A stretch of 51,426 nucleotides of DNA from NORP240 sp942492445. GTDB taxonomy: Bacteria > Pseudomonadota > Gammaproteobacteria > Pseudomonadales > Pseudohongiellaceae. Numbering within the stretch: position 1 is the first letter of the stretch; each line of letters starts with the position of its first letter. This document shows positions 35,585 through 45,859 of the stretch, in pieces. The notes beneath the pieces were generated by a model. That model was not told the DNA's origin. It saw only the letters and a program-made list of their open reading frames with translations, and did no database searches. The translations under genes were made by a program, and so were the position numbers. The stretch spans positions 1-51,426 of the forward strand of contig CALOEW010000053.1 in assembly GCA_942492445.1 (NCBI GenBank), given 5' to 3'.

Positions 35585-36382
35585 ATGTCTCCAATCAACC
35601 GGCACCTGATCGTAGCGTTCACTGTTACATTGCTGGCCGCCTGCGCCAGCTCCCCCACCTCCCGCCGGCAGGTCATGCTCTATTCCGACGACATCATGAC
35701 TTCCCAGGGCATTTCCACCTACCAGCAGATGCAGGCCGAACTGCCGCTGGCAACCGATTCGAGGCAGCTTACCTACGTCCGCTGCGTGACGGATGCAATC
35801 GTGGACGCCCTGTCCAGCCAGGAACGGGGTGATTATGTCTGGGAGGTTGCCCTGTTTGATGACGACCAGGCCAATGCATTCGCACTGCCCGGGGGGAAAA
35901 TGGGTGTGTTTTCCGGATTACTGAAGGTGGCGACGAATCAACATCAGCTGGCCGCGGTAATGGCACACGAAGTCGGGCATGTTCTGGCACGGCACAGCAA
36001 CGAACGGGCCAGCCAGGCGGCATTGCGCGATATCGGGCTGACCGCCGCGCAGCAGGCGGGAGTCTCGGATCAGACCTTGCAGCTTCTGGATTTCGGCGCC
36101 AACCTGGGCTTTTTCCTTCCATTCAACCGGGTTCAGGAAAGCGAAGCTGACGAAATCGGCATCCTGTTGATGGCCCGGGCCGGTTTCGACCCGCAGGAAA
36201 GCATCAACCTGTGGTACAACATGGCCAGTGCCGGCGGTTCCAGGCCACCGGAGTTTCTGTCAACCCACCCCTCTCCGGATTCCAGAATTGCCGATCTTAA
36301 CCGCTTGCTGTCCCGGGCGGAAACACAGTGGCTGGCCGCCCGGAACCAGGGCAGACTCCCGGACTGCGTGGCACCCGACTGA
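35585..36382 (+). CDS. M48 family metalloprotease, lipoprotein
   Basis: This is a 265-residue protein. The zinc motif HEVGH is at residues 128-132, with ESEADEIG giving the third ligand Glu, and ANAFALPGGKMGVFSGLL is typical of the YcaL/LoiP/BepA group. A lipobox (LLAAC, Cys20) anchors it in the periplasm. It would degrade misfolded outer membrane proteins. The ATG at 35585 has GAGG upstream and begins the lipoprotein signal; a longer frame from 35507 lacks these features. Confidence 0.92.
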   Translation: MSPINRHLIVAFTVTLLAACASSPTSRRQVMLYSDDIMTSQGISTYQQMQAELPLATDSRQLTYVRCVTDAIVDALSSQERGDYVWEVALFDDDQANAFALPGGKMGVFSGLLKVATNQHQLAAVMAHEVGHVLARHSNERASQAALRDIGLTAAQQAGVSDQTLQLLDFGANLGFFLPFNRVQESEADEIGILLMARAGFDPQESINLWYNMASAGGSRPPEFLSTHPSPDSRIADLNRLLSRAETQWLAARNQGRLPDCVAPD

Positions 36383-36539
36383 ACATGACTTTCCCAGGGG
36401 CGCTGGATTTCGGTTGTTTCCGGCCTCGATCCCTGGAATATTCCCGTGAACGAGGGTTCCCTCAGCCGGCCCGGTAACCTCATCATGCTGTGGTACTCTG
36501 GGATGCCTTAGGGCCTTTCAGCAACAGGTAAAGCACAGT

Positions 36540-37523
36540 ATGTCGGACTTCAGCACACAGCCGGGCCGGTCTGTCGCCAACGAGGAAGCCTCTGGCGCCA
36601 GGCTTTGCAGTAACTGCGGAGAACGTCTGTGCGGGGAATATTGCTATCGCTGCGGCCAGCGGGACAGACAGGTCATCGACTTCTTTCCCACCCTGGTGCG
36701 CGAGGCGTTTGCGGGGGTTTTTGCCTTTGAGTCCAGAACCTGGCGCACCCTCTGGTACCTGTTTACACGGCCGGCTCTACTGACCAGTGAGTATCTGGCC
36801 GGACGGCGGCTCCGGTTTCTCCCGCCAGTGCGGCTTTTCATTGCGTTTGTTCTGGTATTCCTGTTCACGGTCTCCTTCGAGATGTTCATGGACTCCGTGG
36901 GTGTGGACATTAACAAGTATGCAACGGAAGCGACTCAGGACAACGACGACGACGTAGTGACCAGTGCCGATATGGAGGAACTCGAGTCGGGAGTGCTGGA
37001 CCTGATAGAACCGTTGCGGGTCCCGTTTTTGTCAGATGCCAACAACCAACGCTTCGTGGCACTGCTGCAGGAGCGGGCCATTGCCAATATCCGGTCGATA
37101 AGTGAGGACCCGTTCGACTTTGTAGGCCAGTTGCTGGACTACCTGCCAGTGCTGTTGCTGATGATGATGCCGCTGCTGGCCCTGGTGCAGAAACTCGCCT
37201 ACCTCGGCTCCGGCCGCTACTACATCGAGCATCTTCTTCTGACACTGCACAATCACAGTTTTCTGCTGCTCGTTTTTATCCTGCTTTTTTTGCTCGACCT
37301 GCTGGCCTGGTCCAGTCGTGGCGTGCTGGCTGCTACTGCCGGATTTCTCGGTTCATTGTTGAACCTGTGGGCCATTGCGTATCTGTTCATGAGCCTGAGA
37401 CTGTTTTTCTCCCAGGGCTACCTGCTGACCACGTTCAAATTCCTGGCAATGAGCATTACCTATGGGGCCATGCTGATCACAGGCACCCTGTTGCTCACTC
37501 TGATCAGCTTTTTTATTTATTAG
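36540..37523 (+). CDS. DUF3667 membrane protein with N-terminal zinc ribbon
   Basis: This is a 327-residue protein. Residues 23-38 hold two CxxC pairs (Cys23, Cys26, Cys35, Cys38 in LCSNCGERLCGEYCYRCGQR), probably binding zinc. Then come FTRPALLTSEYLAGRRLRFL, the DUF3667 signature, and about five helices with an acidic loop (DNDDDVVTSADMEELES). Function is unknown. Its end overlaps the convergent cytochrome gene by 4 bp. Confidence 0.88.
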   Translation: MSDFSTQPGRSVANEEASGARLCSNCGERLCGEYCYRCGQRDRQVIDFFPTLVREAFAGVFAFESRTWRTLWYLFTRPALLTSEYLAGRRLRFLPPVRLFIAFVLVFLFTVSFEMFMDSVGVDINKYATEATQDNDDDVVTSADMEELESGVLDLIEPLRVPFLSDANNQRFVALLQERAIANIRSISEDPFDFVGQLLDYLPVLLLMMMPLLALVQKLAYLGSGRYYIEHLLLTLHNHSFLLLVFILLFLLDLLAWSSRGVLAATAGFLGSLLNLWAIAYLFMSLRLFFSQGYLLTTFKFLAMSITYGAMLITGTLLLTLISFFIY

Positions 37524-38284
37524 AGCGATTTCAGGAATGCTAGGAGATTGCTCTGCTGCCCGGGCTCGAGATTGTCGAAAGTTGTGGGCATCAGGGATTC
37601 TTCGGCATCGGTGATGGAATCCACACGGTCCTTGAAGTAGGTCAGCCAGCGGCGACCGTCAGCGCTCTGAATCTGAACTGTCAGTTCGGACTCATTGCGG
37701 TAGCGGCCACGAATTTCGGTGCCGTCCTGTTGCTTCACTATCTTTGCCTGATAGCCGTCAACAATGTCAGCCGAAGGATCGCGCAGGGCCTGCAGCAAAC
37801 CGATTTCACCCAGGCGCGACGCGACGCCGTCCAGGGCCGGCCCCACGGTTCCACCCTGATCCCGATAACTGTGACAGGTGGCACAACCGGCGGTGCCGTT
37901 GAACAGTTGTTCGCCTGCCCGCACACCGGGATCGTCACTGATCGAGGCATCGTTTTCCACTGTGCTCAGCCCGGCTCCGCCCTGCAACACCCGCACATAG
38001 CTGGCTACATCCAGAATCTCGGTGTCGCTGAACGAGGACCCCCAGGCTGCCATGCCGGTCCCGGATCGCCCCTCGGTGATTACCGCGATCAGTTCCTCAT
38101 CGGTCAGATTGCCGGCACTGTTATCAGTCAGCGGTTTGCCCATGGTCTGACCTTCACCCAGGCCACCGTGGCAGACCTGGCAGTAGGCATCGTACAACAC
38201 CTGGCCTTCGCCCACTCCCGCCACGACAATCTGTGCCGTCAGGGCGACCGGGAGCAGGCCCAGCAATTTCCATAACTCTTTCAT
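37520..38284 (-). CDS. Dihaem cytochrome c, partner of the PQQ dehydrogenase
   Basis: This 254-residue periplasmic protein has a signal peptide (LLGLLPVALTAQIVVAG) and two haem sites, CQVCH at residues 35-39 and CATCH at 134-138. The second domain continues with a region (GYQAKIVKQQDGTEIRGRYR) seen in membrane-bound dehydrogenase cytochromes. It lies 33 bp after the dehydrogenase stop in the same orientation, so it probably takes its electrons. Its last codons overlap the DUF3667 gene. Confidence 0.88.
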   Translation of the reverse strand: MKELWKLLGLLPVALTAQIVVAGVGEGQVLYDAYCQVCHGGLGEGQTMGKPLTDNSAGNLTDEELIAVITEGRSGTGMAAWGSSFSDTEILDVASYVRVLQGGAGLSTVENDASISDDPGVRAGEQLFNGTAGCATCHSYRDQGGTVGPALDGVASRLGEIGLLQALRDPSADIVDGYQAKIVKQQDGTEIRGRYRNESELTVQIQSADGRRWLTYFKDRVDSITDAEESLMPTTFDNLEPGQQSNLLAFLKSL

Positions 38285-38317
38285 AGTCGTCTCCCGGGGT
38301 CCCCGCGCCTGGTGTCG

Positions 38318-39958
38318 TTAAAGGCTGAACAGGAGGTAGTTACCGGTGGCTATACCGGTTGCAACCCCGGCCCGTGTCGACGGTTCGCGCGTACCCGAGG
38401 CGATGCCGATGTACTGCCTGCCGTCGATGGTAAAGCTGGTGGGTGGAGCATAGATGCCGCTGCCCGTCTGGAACTGCCACAGGACTTCGCCGGTCTCGTC
38501 ATCAAAAGCCCGCAGGTAGCCATCGGCAGATCCGGCAAACACCAGTCCACCGCCGGTTGCCAGCGTACCCGACCAGTTGAAGGAACCGGGAAGTTCGTAC
38601 TGCCATTCGATTTCACCGGAGCGGATGTTGTAGGCCACCACGTGGCCGGTACCCTGGGGATCAAACCGGGGGATGCCGCCCAGATCCATGGTGCCGGGCC
38701 TGCCTTCGCCTTCGCGGCGGATGAAGGTGGTTCCCCATTCACTTGAAGGGATATACAGCATGTGGGTATCAGGGCTGTAGGAAGCGGGAGGCCAGTTCTT
38801 GCCTCCGAAGAGACCGGGGAAAACGACGGTACCGGCAGGATCATAGAGTTCTTCCTTGAGAACCGGTTTGCCGCTTTCGTCCCGATCCGCCCAGTTCACA
38901 CGGGTGTATTCCGCGGCATAAATAAAGTCGCCAGTCTCCCGGTCCAGGGCGTATACGTGACCATTGCGGGAAACCTGAATGACCAGTTTGCGCATTTCGC
39001 CATCAATGAGTTCGTCGATGATCATTGGCTCGCTGGTAGAGTCGTGGTCGAATTCATCGCGGGGTGAAGTCTGGAAATACCAGCGCAGCTCCCCGGACTC
39101 CGCATCCAGTGCCACCACTGAATTGGAGTAAAGGTTGTCGCCACTGCGGACATTGTTATTGATGTCCGGCCAGGGGTTCCCGGTACCCCAGAACACCCAG
39201 TCGGACTCCGGATCGTAGGTGCCGGTCACCCAGGTGGGAGCACCACCGGTGCGCCAGGAATCTCCTTCCCAGGTTTCATTGCCAGGCTCACCCGGGCCTG
39301 GAACGGTATAGAAACGCCAGCGTCGTTCGCCGGTATGCACATCGTAAGCATCGATGTAGCCACGGATACCGAATTCTCCGCCGCCGACGCCGATCAGCAC
39401 CATGTCTTTCACCACCAGCGGGGCGCCGGTGACAGAGAACGACTCACGGTGATCACCGACTTCCACATCCCACAACTGGATACCGGTTGCTGCATCGAAG
39501 GCCATCAGGTGAGCATCGAGAGTGCCCCAGAACACCTTGTCCTCATAAAGTGCCACCCCTCGGTTGTGGGGACCACAGCAAAGATCCACGTTGTCGAATT
39601 CATGGTCGTAGCGCCACAGTTCCTCCCCTGTAAGGGGGTCCACAACGATCAGGTGGCTGTTGGCGGTAGTCAGATACATACGGCCATCATTCACCAGCGC
39701 TGTCACTTCGAAGGCGCCGCCGGTGACGCCGGTCTGTTTGATCCAGACGGGCCGCAGGCCGGCAACCGTCTCACGATTAATCTGGTCATCCGGCATATAA
39801 CGCCAGGCACCGTAATTGCGCCCGTAGGTGACCCAACGGTCGGAATGGTCCTGGGCATTCTCCAGAATTTCAGTGGTACATCCTCGGACTGTAGGTGCCG
39901 AGGAACAACATGAGACTCAGGGCGAGCACAGCACGCCGCGGATGAGTGTGAATTTCAA
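38318..39958 (-). pseudogene. PQQ-dependent alcohol dehydrogenase with a disrupted 5' end
   Basis: The core reads as a quinoprotein beta-propeller: HSDRWVTYGRNYGAWRYMPD, the vicinal Cys pair in DLCCGPHNRG, GTGNPWPDINNN, and repeated Trp-docking motifs (GEELWRYDHE, GEVLWQFQTG). It oxidises alcohols in the periplasm. The first in-frame ATG (39796) lies after conserved N-terminal residues. A TTG at 39958 with GGGGGAG upstream opens the frame, but TGA stops it at 39917-39919, while the hydrophobic signal (AVLALSLMLFLG) lies in another frame. Two small indels would restore a normal precursor. It may be functional if these are errors. Confidence 0.8.
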
Positions 39959-40271
39959 GGTGAACTCCCCCAAAGTTACAGTTAAAAATTGGGTCTTCCT
40001 TGTGGTCCGCCCTGAGTGAAGTTCGTTCACTGACCACGCCGGGAGCGTAATTAACCTATAAACCGCCCCGGCAAGTCAAACCGGCAGGTTGCCGGGAAAG
40101 GAGGAAAACCCGGTATTTGCGATAAACCGGGGTGCTGCGTCGCAAATTGCGTATTGGAGGAGACCGTCATATCATCGCGGCTGTCTCGATAACAAGGGGT
40201 TGAAGCCCTCCGACAGGCTTCCCTGCGCCGTCACTGCCGGCCTTCATAACCCTGATAAAAAAGGAACTCAC
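39959..40271. promoter_or_regulatory. 313-bp divergent region with madLM leader repeats
   Basis: ATTTGCGA at 40115-40122 pairs with TCGCAAAT at 40140-40147. An overlapping pair, CCCGGT-N11-ACCGGG, lies at 40110-40132. The two stems share bases and cannot form together. The region lies before madL and after the dehydrogenase start on the other strand. It may be an operator or a leader RNA. Confidence 0.4.
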
Positions 40272-40664
40272 ATGATTATTTACGGCGTCGCACTGCTTTC
40301 CGCGTGTCTGGTGGTGGGCATGCTGGCTGGCGAATACCTGGGGGTGTTGATAGGCGTTGAGGCCAACGTGGGCGGCGTGGGGATCGCCATGCTGCTGCTG
40401 GTACTTGCCTGTAACTCGAGTCGCTTTAAACCCATGGTGGATGGCCTGGCCGGTGACGGTATCAAATTCTGGAGTGCCATGTATATCCCTATCGTGGTTG
40501 CCATGGCGGCACGCCAGAATGTCGTGGCAGCCGTGGACGGCGGACTGCTCGCACTGGTGGCGGGAGTGGCAGCCGTGGTGGTGAGCTTTGCCCTGGTGCC
40601 GGTACTCAGCCGAATCGGTCCGCGCCGGGATGAGCCAGATAGACCGGATGGAGGTGCCGAATAA
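40272..40664 (+). CDS. madL: Malonate transporter subunit MadL
   Basis: This 130-residue protein has four helices. VALLSACLVVGMLAGEYLGV and the NVGGVGIAMLLLVLACN segment match MadL, one of two subunits of the sodium-dependent malonate importer first described in Malonomonas. Its stop overlaps the madM start (TAATG). The start ATG at 40272 gives the family length. No malonate decarboxylase genes are in the window, so malonate use is inferred only from the transporter. Confidence 0.9.
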   Translation: MIIYGVALLSACLVVGMLAGEYLGVLIGVEANVGGVGIAMLLLVLACNSSRFKPMVDGLAGDGIKFWSAMYIPIVVAMAARQNVVAAVDGGLLALVAGVAAVVVSFALVPVLSRIGPRRDEPDRPDGGAE

Positions 40665-41422
40665 TGGAAGTTCTTGAGGCAACTTTCACCCGCAACGGAC
40701 TGGTAGTCGCATTTGCAGTGGTCGGTCTGACAGTCTGGTTCTCCTATGTACTTTCCGACCGTCTTACCGCGGGCCGGATTCACGGATCGGCAATCGCCAT
40801 CACCCTCGGCCTGGTAGCAGCCTATATCGGGGGCCTGATAACGGGGGGCAATACCGGTGTCGCCGATCTCGCCATCCTGAGCGGTGTCGGGGTCATGGGA
40901 GGAGGCATGTTCCGGGATTTCGCCATCGTCGCCACCGCCTTTGGTGTCCACCTGAGTGAGTTGAAGAAAGCCGGTCTGGCCGGCGTGATCTCCATCTTCG
41001 CCGGGGTAATTGTTTCCTTCGTGGTGGGCGGATTTGTTGCGATTCTGTTCGGCTACACGGACCCGGTGGCAATTACCACCATCGGTGCCGGTGCGGTAAC
41101 CTACATTGTTGGGCCGGTTACCGGCGCGGCAATCGGCGCCAGTTCCGAACTCATTGCACTCAGCGTGGCCGCGGGGCTGGTGAAGTCAATTCTGGTCATG
41201 ATAGGCACTCCGATGGTGGCACGCCACATCGGGCTCGACAATCCCCAGTCAGCCATGGTGTTCGGCGGCCTTATGGGAACTACCAGTGGTGTCGCTGGAG
41301 GGCTGGCGGCAACCGATCCCAGGCTGGTCCCCTATGGCGCCATGACTGCCACTTTCTATACCGGTGTCGGCTGCCTGCTGGGGCCGTCGCTGCTGTTTCT
41401 GACCGTCAATGCCATTTTCTGA
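40664..41422 (+). CDS. madM: Malonate transporter subunit MadM
   Basis: This 252-residue protein has about eight helices, with RIHGSAIAITLGLVAAYIGG, GVGVMGGGMFRDFAIVATAF and GTTSGVAGGLAATDPRLVPY, clear MadM phrases. It works with MadL. It overlaps madL by one base and ends 37 bp before the convergent hydrolase gene. Confidence 0.92.
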   Translation: MEVLEATFTRNGLVVAFAVVGLTVWFSYVLSDRLTAGRIHGSAIAITLGLVAAYIGGLITGGNTGVADLAILSGVGVMGGGMFRDFAIVATAFGVHLSELKKAGLAGVISIFAGVIVSFVVGGFVAILFGYTDPVAITTIGAGAVTYIVGPVTGAAIGASSELIALSVAAGLVKSILVMIGTPMVARHIGLDNPQSAMVFGGLMGTTSGVAGGLAATDPRLVPYGAMTATFYTGVGCLLGPSLLFLTVNAIF

Positions 41423-41458
41423 AGGCAACCCCGGGGAGGCCTGGCGGCCTGCCCTGAC

Positions 41459-43480
41459 TCAGTCGAACACGGCCCGGTTGGCGCGAGCGACCGCCATGTA
41501 GTCGTCCTTGAATTCGGGCAGCAGGTAACGCTGTTCGATCAGCAGGTCGGTAGCCGCTTCGAATTTTGCCAGGTAGTCTTCGAAGGAACTGTAAAGCTCA
41601 TCGAGAGTGCTGCGCGAATCTTCGGAGCCGGCCCGGTAGCGGTCGAAGGGGATGTACCCGCCAGCCAGCCTGGCCAGTTCAGTTGCGGCGCCGGACTCTC
41701 TGGCCCTCAGGTTCCAGGGCACAAAGGTTCCAAGTGGCACTTGTGTCAGGGGTGGCAGCACCGTGCTCGACGCAAAATCGTTGTTATTGCTGTCCACGGC
41801 CGGCACCAGCACTCCATAGCGGTATTCTGTTTCAAAGGGATGCCTGGTGATGATTCGCTCCTGCTCCCAGCGATCACCGTAATCGGCAAAGCCTACCCGG
41901 TACATGTCCTTGGGATGAGATATTCCCGGCAGTGGATGCCAGGCCCTGGGGTTGATATCGCCATCGGGCAGATGTGAGGGCACCAGGGTGCCGTCCGCCA
42001 GTCTGGGATAGCGGCTGGGTGGCGGCTCTTTTGCCTGTGCCAGCCACTCGTGCATGGCCACCTGGAGTGAGATGCTGATAGGTGTCCACAGGTTGGGGTT
42101 AGCCGGTAACTGGCCTGAACCGGCCGGCCTTGGAATACCGTTTCCCGAGCCATGCTGGGAACCCCCGATAGAGTAGAAACGGACATTATCGGCGATCTCC
42201 GCGTCCATGGACCCAGCAGGGTCGGTATGCGCCAGAGAGCCACCCCGTATCCAGTACTCGTTCGAGGTCTGGATGTGCATTACCCTGGGAACCGTGCCGG
42301 TCTCGATGCTGCGCCGCAGAATGCCATCTTCCCGACCGGTAAAGGGATCGACACTGCTGCCGTAGGCGAAAGGGAAGAAATCATTGGGAAACAGCTCGTT
42401 TTCATGCTGTCCATTGGTGCGCGTCGGCATGGCGAAGCGGTTGTTGAACATCCCGAAGCCGCCCCCCGCGATTACCGGAATTACGCCATCGAACACCCGG
42501 CCACCGGTCAGGTCCTCGTTAAACCCGTCGTAAAGAAACAGGCGCAGCAGGCGCCCACTCTGGGAGATGCCCAGGGCGATGGTCTGCTCTATTTCCGGAA
42601 ACCCCAACGCCTCCAGCTGCCCCGCCAATGTGGCATTGCCGCCCGCGCCACGGCGCAACAGGGAAACGCTGTCCCGGATTCCCGCCATGCCGGCGCCTGC
42701 CAGCACAGGATTCCGGGCTTCATAGATCAGTTCGTAGATATGACCCGGCTGCAGGCCCCCTTCCAGGTTCAGCGTCACCACCGGTTGGTTTCTTCCCGGC
42801 GGCCAGGCCACGTCAAGTTCGAACCGCTGCCTTGCGATGGCAATCCGTGGATCCAGCTGATTCACCCGATGGGTCAAGGTCGCGCTTGCCAGCCCCTGGC
42901 TGGTCGGTTCATAGGCCAGGTGTCCGGCACCTGCAATGTTCTCGTTATTGCTCTCGCTGCCCACTATAATTTCATAGCGCACGTCACCGGTTATGGGGCG
43001 GGTCTGCGAACCGACCAGAGGCGCATTCAATAACAGGCTTCCATTACCCGCCTCGAGCTCGTTGATCCAGCCGGTCATCAGGTAAGTGAATCCCTTGGCG
43101 TACAGGGGGTCCTCAGGAAACTCTCCCGGAGCACCCAGGGAGCGTCCGCGATTATTGACAATGTATAGAAGCGAGCCGTTGGCGATGTCTGCTGACGGGA
43201 CCATCACCTGGAAATCGGCGCTGAATTCCACCAGCCCCCGCTCGTTGCGGCGGGCATTCTGAATATCGTAAACCTTGTGGTTGGCGGGATCTTCCGGGTC
43301 CAGGGTGAAAGTCATGACACCGTCTATCACCTGGTAACGATAGTCGACGTCAGGCGAGCTCAGGGTCTGGCGGCTGGTGATATCAATGCGGGTAACTTCC
43401 GCGCCGGCACCGGCACTGAGAGCCAGACTCATCAGAACGACGAGCAACAGAATGAACTTTTGAGCAGCTGGGTGACTCAT
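41459..43480 (-). CDS. Secreted alpha/beta-hydrolase domain protein
   Basis: This 673-residue protein has a signal peptide (FILLLVVLMSLALSAGAGA). The nucleophile elbow is GISQSGR, followed by LRLFLYDGFN; VLAGAGMAGIRDSVSLLR and HIQTSNEYWIRGGSLAHTD also match the Abhydrolase_10 type of large secreted hydrolases found in gammaproteobacteria. The substrate is unknown; esters are likely. I use the ATG at 43480, at the signal peptide; the frame extends 70 codons upstream without support. Confidence 0.82.
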   Translation of the reverse strand: MSHPAAQKFILLLVVLMSLALSAGAGAEVTRIDITSRQTLSSPDVDYRYQVIDGVMTFTLDPEDPANHKVYDIQNARRNERGLVEFSADFQVMVPSADIANGSLLYIVNNRGRSLGAPGEFPEDPLYAKGFTYLMTGWINELEAGNGSLLLNAPLVGSQTRPITGDVRYEIIVGSESNNENIAGAGHLAYEPTSQGLASATLTHRVNQLDPRIAIARQRFELDVAWPPGRNQPVVTLNLEGGLQPGHIYELIYEARNPVLAGAGMAGIRDSVSLLRRGAGGNATLAGQLEALGFPEIEQTIALGISQSGRLLRLFLYDGFNEDLTGGRVFDGVIPVIAGGGFGMFNNRFAMPTRTNGQHENELFPNDFFPFAYGSSVDPFTGREDGILRRSIETGTVPRVMHIQTSNEYWIRGGSLAHTDPAGSMDAEIADNVRFYSIGGSQHGSGNGIPRPAGSGQLPANPNLWTPISISLQVAMHEWLAQAKEPPPSRYPRLADGTLVPSHLPDGDINPRAWHPLPGISHPKDMYRVGFADYGDRWEQERIITRHPFETEYRYGVLVPAVDSNNNDFASSTVLPPLTQVPLGTFVPWNLRARESGAATELARLAGGYIPFDRYRAGSEDSRSTLDELYSSFEDYLAKFEAATDLLIEQRYLLPEFKDDYMAVARANRAVFD

Positions 43481-43777
43481 AGATTGATGACCTTTTACGG
43501 GGATTCCCTGGCGCAACAGGCCCGGAATCAGGTTCTTTTTGAAGTGTCCGAACGTTACAGAACAGTAAGTCAGAACTGCACTCAGGTCAATGTGGCGCCC
43601 GGTATCCACTGGACAATCGGTACCGGCAAGGATACCTTCCGGTAAAGAAACTACCCCGGAAAACGCCAGTTCGCTTGAGTCTGTATCCACAGCCAGACAG
43701 TTCTAGGGGCCCGGGGAATCCGGGCTCTGACCCGGTCAATTGCGGACCCGGGGAATTACAGATACCAGCGGCTGACA

Positions 43778-45562
43778 ATGCCATTGAACAAGTCCTTTCG
43801 AGAACGTACTGAGCACCTCCTGGAGGCCTTTCGCACCCGTATTTCCTACCAGGATGCGCTGCCCCAGTTGATCGGCCTTGGCATCGTCAGTGGACTCAGC
43901 GCGGCACTTCTCGTGGTGCTGTTCCGGCTGCAGGTGGAAACCTCGCTGGCATTCCTGTTTCACGGTTCAGCGGAGGACTTTGAAGGCCTGGAACCGGCCT
44001 GGCGCTTCCTGCTGCCGTTTCTGGGCGCCCTGGTGCTCGGCCTGTGGTTGATGGTGATAGACCGACAGTCTCAGGCAGTCGGTGTTTTCCATGTGCTGGA
44101 GCGATTGCGGAATCACCAGGGCCGTCTTCCAGGCAGAAACCTGCTGGTCCAGTTCTTCGGGGGCAGTGTGGCCCTGATCTCCGGACAGAGTATCGGCAGG
44201 GAGGGACCCGGCGTACACCTGGGTGCCGGGATAGCCTCACTGCTGGGTCAATGGTTTGAACTGCCCAATAATGCCATGCGGACCCTGATCGCCTGTGGCG
44301 CTGCCGCAGCCATTGCGGCGGCGTTCAACACCCCGATGGCGGGAGTTGTATTCGCCATGGAAGTGATCCTGATGGAATACACAATCGTCGGATTCATCCC
44401 GGTGATACTCGCTTCGGTCCTTGGCTCCACCATCAGTCAACTGGTATTCGGCAACGACAGCCTCATCAGCGTGCCGCCATTGGAACTGAATCTGCTCTGG
44501 GAAATACCGTTCATGGCGTTCGCCGGCCTGTTGTACGCCATCACGGCCATGGCTTTTATCAGGATTCACCTGTACACCTCCAGATGGAGGGAGGCCCCGG
44601 TGCTGAGTCGCTACCTGGTGGCCGGCATGCTGACCGGATCAGTAGCGGTAGCTCTGCCACAGATCCTTGGAGCCGGGTACGACACCCTCAACCAGCTGAT
44701 AGCAGGAGAAATACCCCTGCAATTGCTGATTGCCGTTGTCATCGCCAAGTTGGTGGTAACCGCAGCCGTAACCGGCCTGGGCATGATTGGCGGGCTTATC
44801 GGTCCCCTGCTGGTCATCGGAGGTTGCCTGGGCGGAGTGCTGGGAGTAGTCGGTAACGGGCTGGTCGTGGAAGCTTCAGGCGAGGGGTTTTACGTGATCC
44901 TGGGCATGGTGGCGATGTTGGGCGCGGTCCTGAATGCCCCCATGGCTGCCATGGTGACGATTCTCGAGTTGAGTAACAACCCGGCAATTATTCTGCCCAG
45001 CATGGTGACGGTGGTGGTGGCCTGTGTGGTGGTTCAGCAGATTTTTCGGTGTCAGGGAATCTTCGCCGAACAGTTGCGCTCCCAGGGAATAGCGAGCTAC
45101 GAGGCACCGGCACGTCAGTTTCTCAGTCGCATCGGTGTGCGTAGCGTGATGAATTCCTCACTGGCGATTGCCGAGCCACGGATCAACGGGCAGCGGGCCC
45201 GGGAGCTGGTCAACCAGGCCGTCGTCTGGATCGTGATCAGGCACGAGGAAGGCGGGTTGCAACTCATCAGCACCGCGGACCTGGCCAAACACCTCGACGG
45301 GCTCAGAGCGCAATCCGGTGCCCCGGAACCGGCAGTAAGCGCTGCAGAATCAGAAGAAGCGGCTTACATCGACCTCACCAGGATTGCCGCACAGGTGTTC
45401 AACACCGTGGAACTGGACTCCAGAAGCAACCTCTACCAGGCCAGCCGGGTGATCGAGGAGCAAGGCGTGGATGCCCTCTGCATCACCCGCCGTTTCGGGT
45501 CCGGCAGAAGCGTGGTGGGTATCCTGACGCGGGATTCCCTACGCAACTATTATGGCATCTGA
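43778..45562 (+). CDS. clcA: CLC-type chloride channel or Cl-/H+ exchanger with CBS tail
   Basis: This is a 594-residue protein. GQSIGREGPGVH carries the gating Glu142, and GAAAAIAAAFNTPMAGVVFA is the second CLC signature. A second filter region is GMIGGLIGPLLVIGG. The last 150 residues form a CBS-pair-like domain (YQASRVIEEQGVDALCITRR). It moves chloride across the inner membrane, with proton coupling likely given the Glu. The ribosome site is weak. No partner genes. Confidence 0.9.
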   Translation: MPLNKSFRERTEHLLEAFRTRISYQDALPQLIGLGIVSGLSAALLVVLFRLQVETSLAFLFHGSAEDFEGLEPAWRFLLPFLGALVLGLWLMVIDRQSQAVGVFHVLERLRNHQGRLPGRNLLVQFFGGSVALISGQSIGREGPGVHLGAGIASLLGQWFELPNNAMRTLIACGAAAAIAAAFNTPMAGVVFAMEVILMEYTIVGFIPVILASVLGSTISQLVFGNDSLISVPPLELNLLWEIPFMAFAGLLYAITAMAFIRIHLYTSRWREAPVLSRYLVAGMLTGSVAVALPQILGAGYDTLNQLIAGEIPLQLLIAVVIAKLVVTAAVTGLGMIGGLIGPLLVIGGCLGGVLGVVGNGLVVEASGEGFYVILGMVAMLGAVLNAPMAAMVTILELSNNPAIILPSMVTVVVACVVVQQIFRCQGIFAEQLRSQGIASYEAPARQFLSRIGVRSVMNSSLAIAEPRINGQRARELVNQAVVWIVIRHEEGGLQLISTADLAKHLDGLRAQSGAPEPAVSAAESEEAAYIDLTRIAAQVFNTVELDSRSNLYQASRVIEEQGVDALCITRRFGSGRSVVGILTRDSLRNYYGI

Positions 45563-45705
45563 GCCTATGACATCTGGGCCAGGCAACGGCATCTGATCGC
45601 AACCACTATCCCGGGCCTGATACCAGAAAACAACCCGCGGTTTCCCACGTCTGCAGTAAGGGACTGTGTGTCAACTTTCTTTACAAACCGGTGAAGCTAC
45701 CCGCT

Positions 45706-45711
45706 TGGCAC
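45706..45711 (+). promoter_or_regulatory. Possible sigma-54 -24 element before the PEP-CTERM gene
   Basis: TGGCAC is the core -24 box, and PEP-CTERM genes in some bacteria are under sigma-54 with PrsR. The matching -12 box (TTGC) is not found at the right distance (CATC instead), so this is weak. Confidence 0.15.
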
Positions 45712-45859
45712 AGTTCCATCCTGTTGTTTTTTATACTTTTTATTTCCAGGCGTGATTATTGCATGAATCTACAGCATGGTAACGACACAAAGTCTCTAGC
45801 GGCTTGCAGGAGCAGGCATCAACGACCCGATAATCCATGGATGTGAGTGGGGGAACAGT

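Noticed and set aside
42152..43033. 293-codon + strand frame
   Set aside because: It is antisense to the hydrolase gene, and no domain is seen.
45706..45725. Sigma-54 promoter for the PEP-CTERM gene
   Set aside because: The -24 box fits, but the -12 box does not; it is kept only as a low-confidence site.
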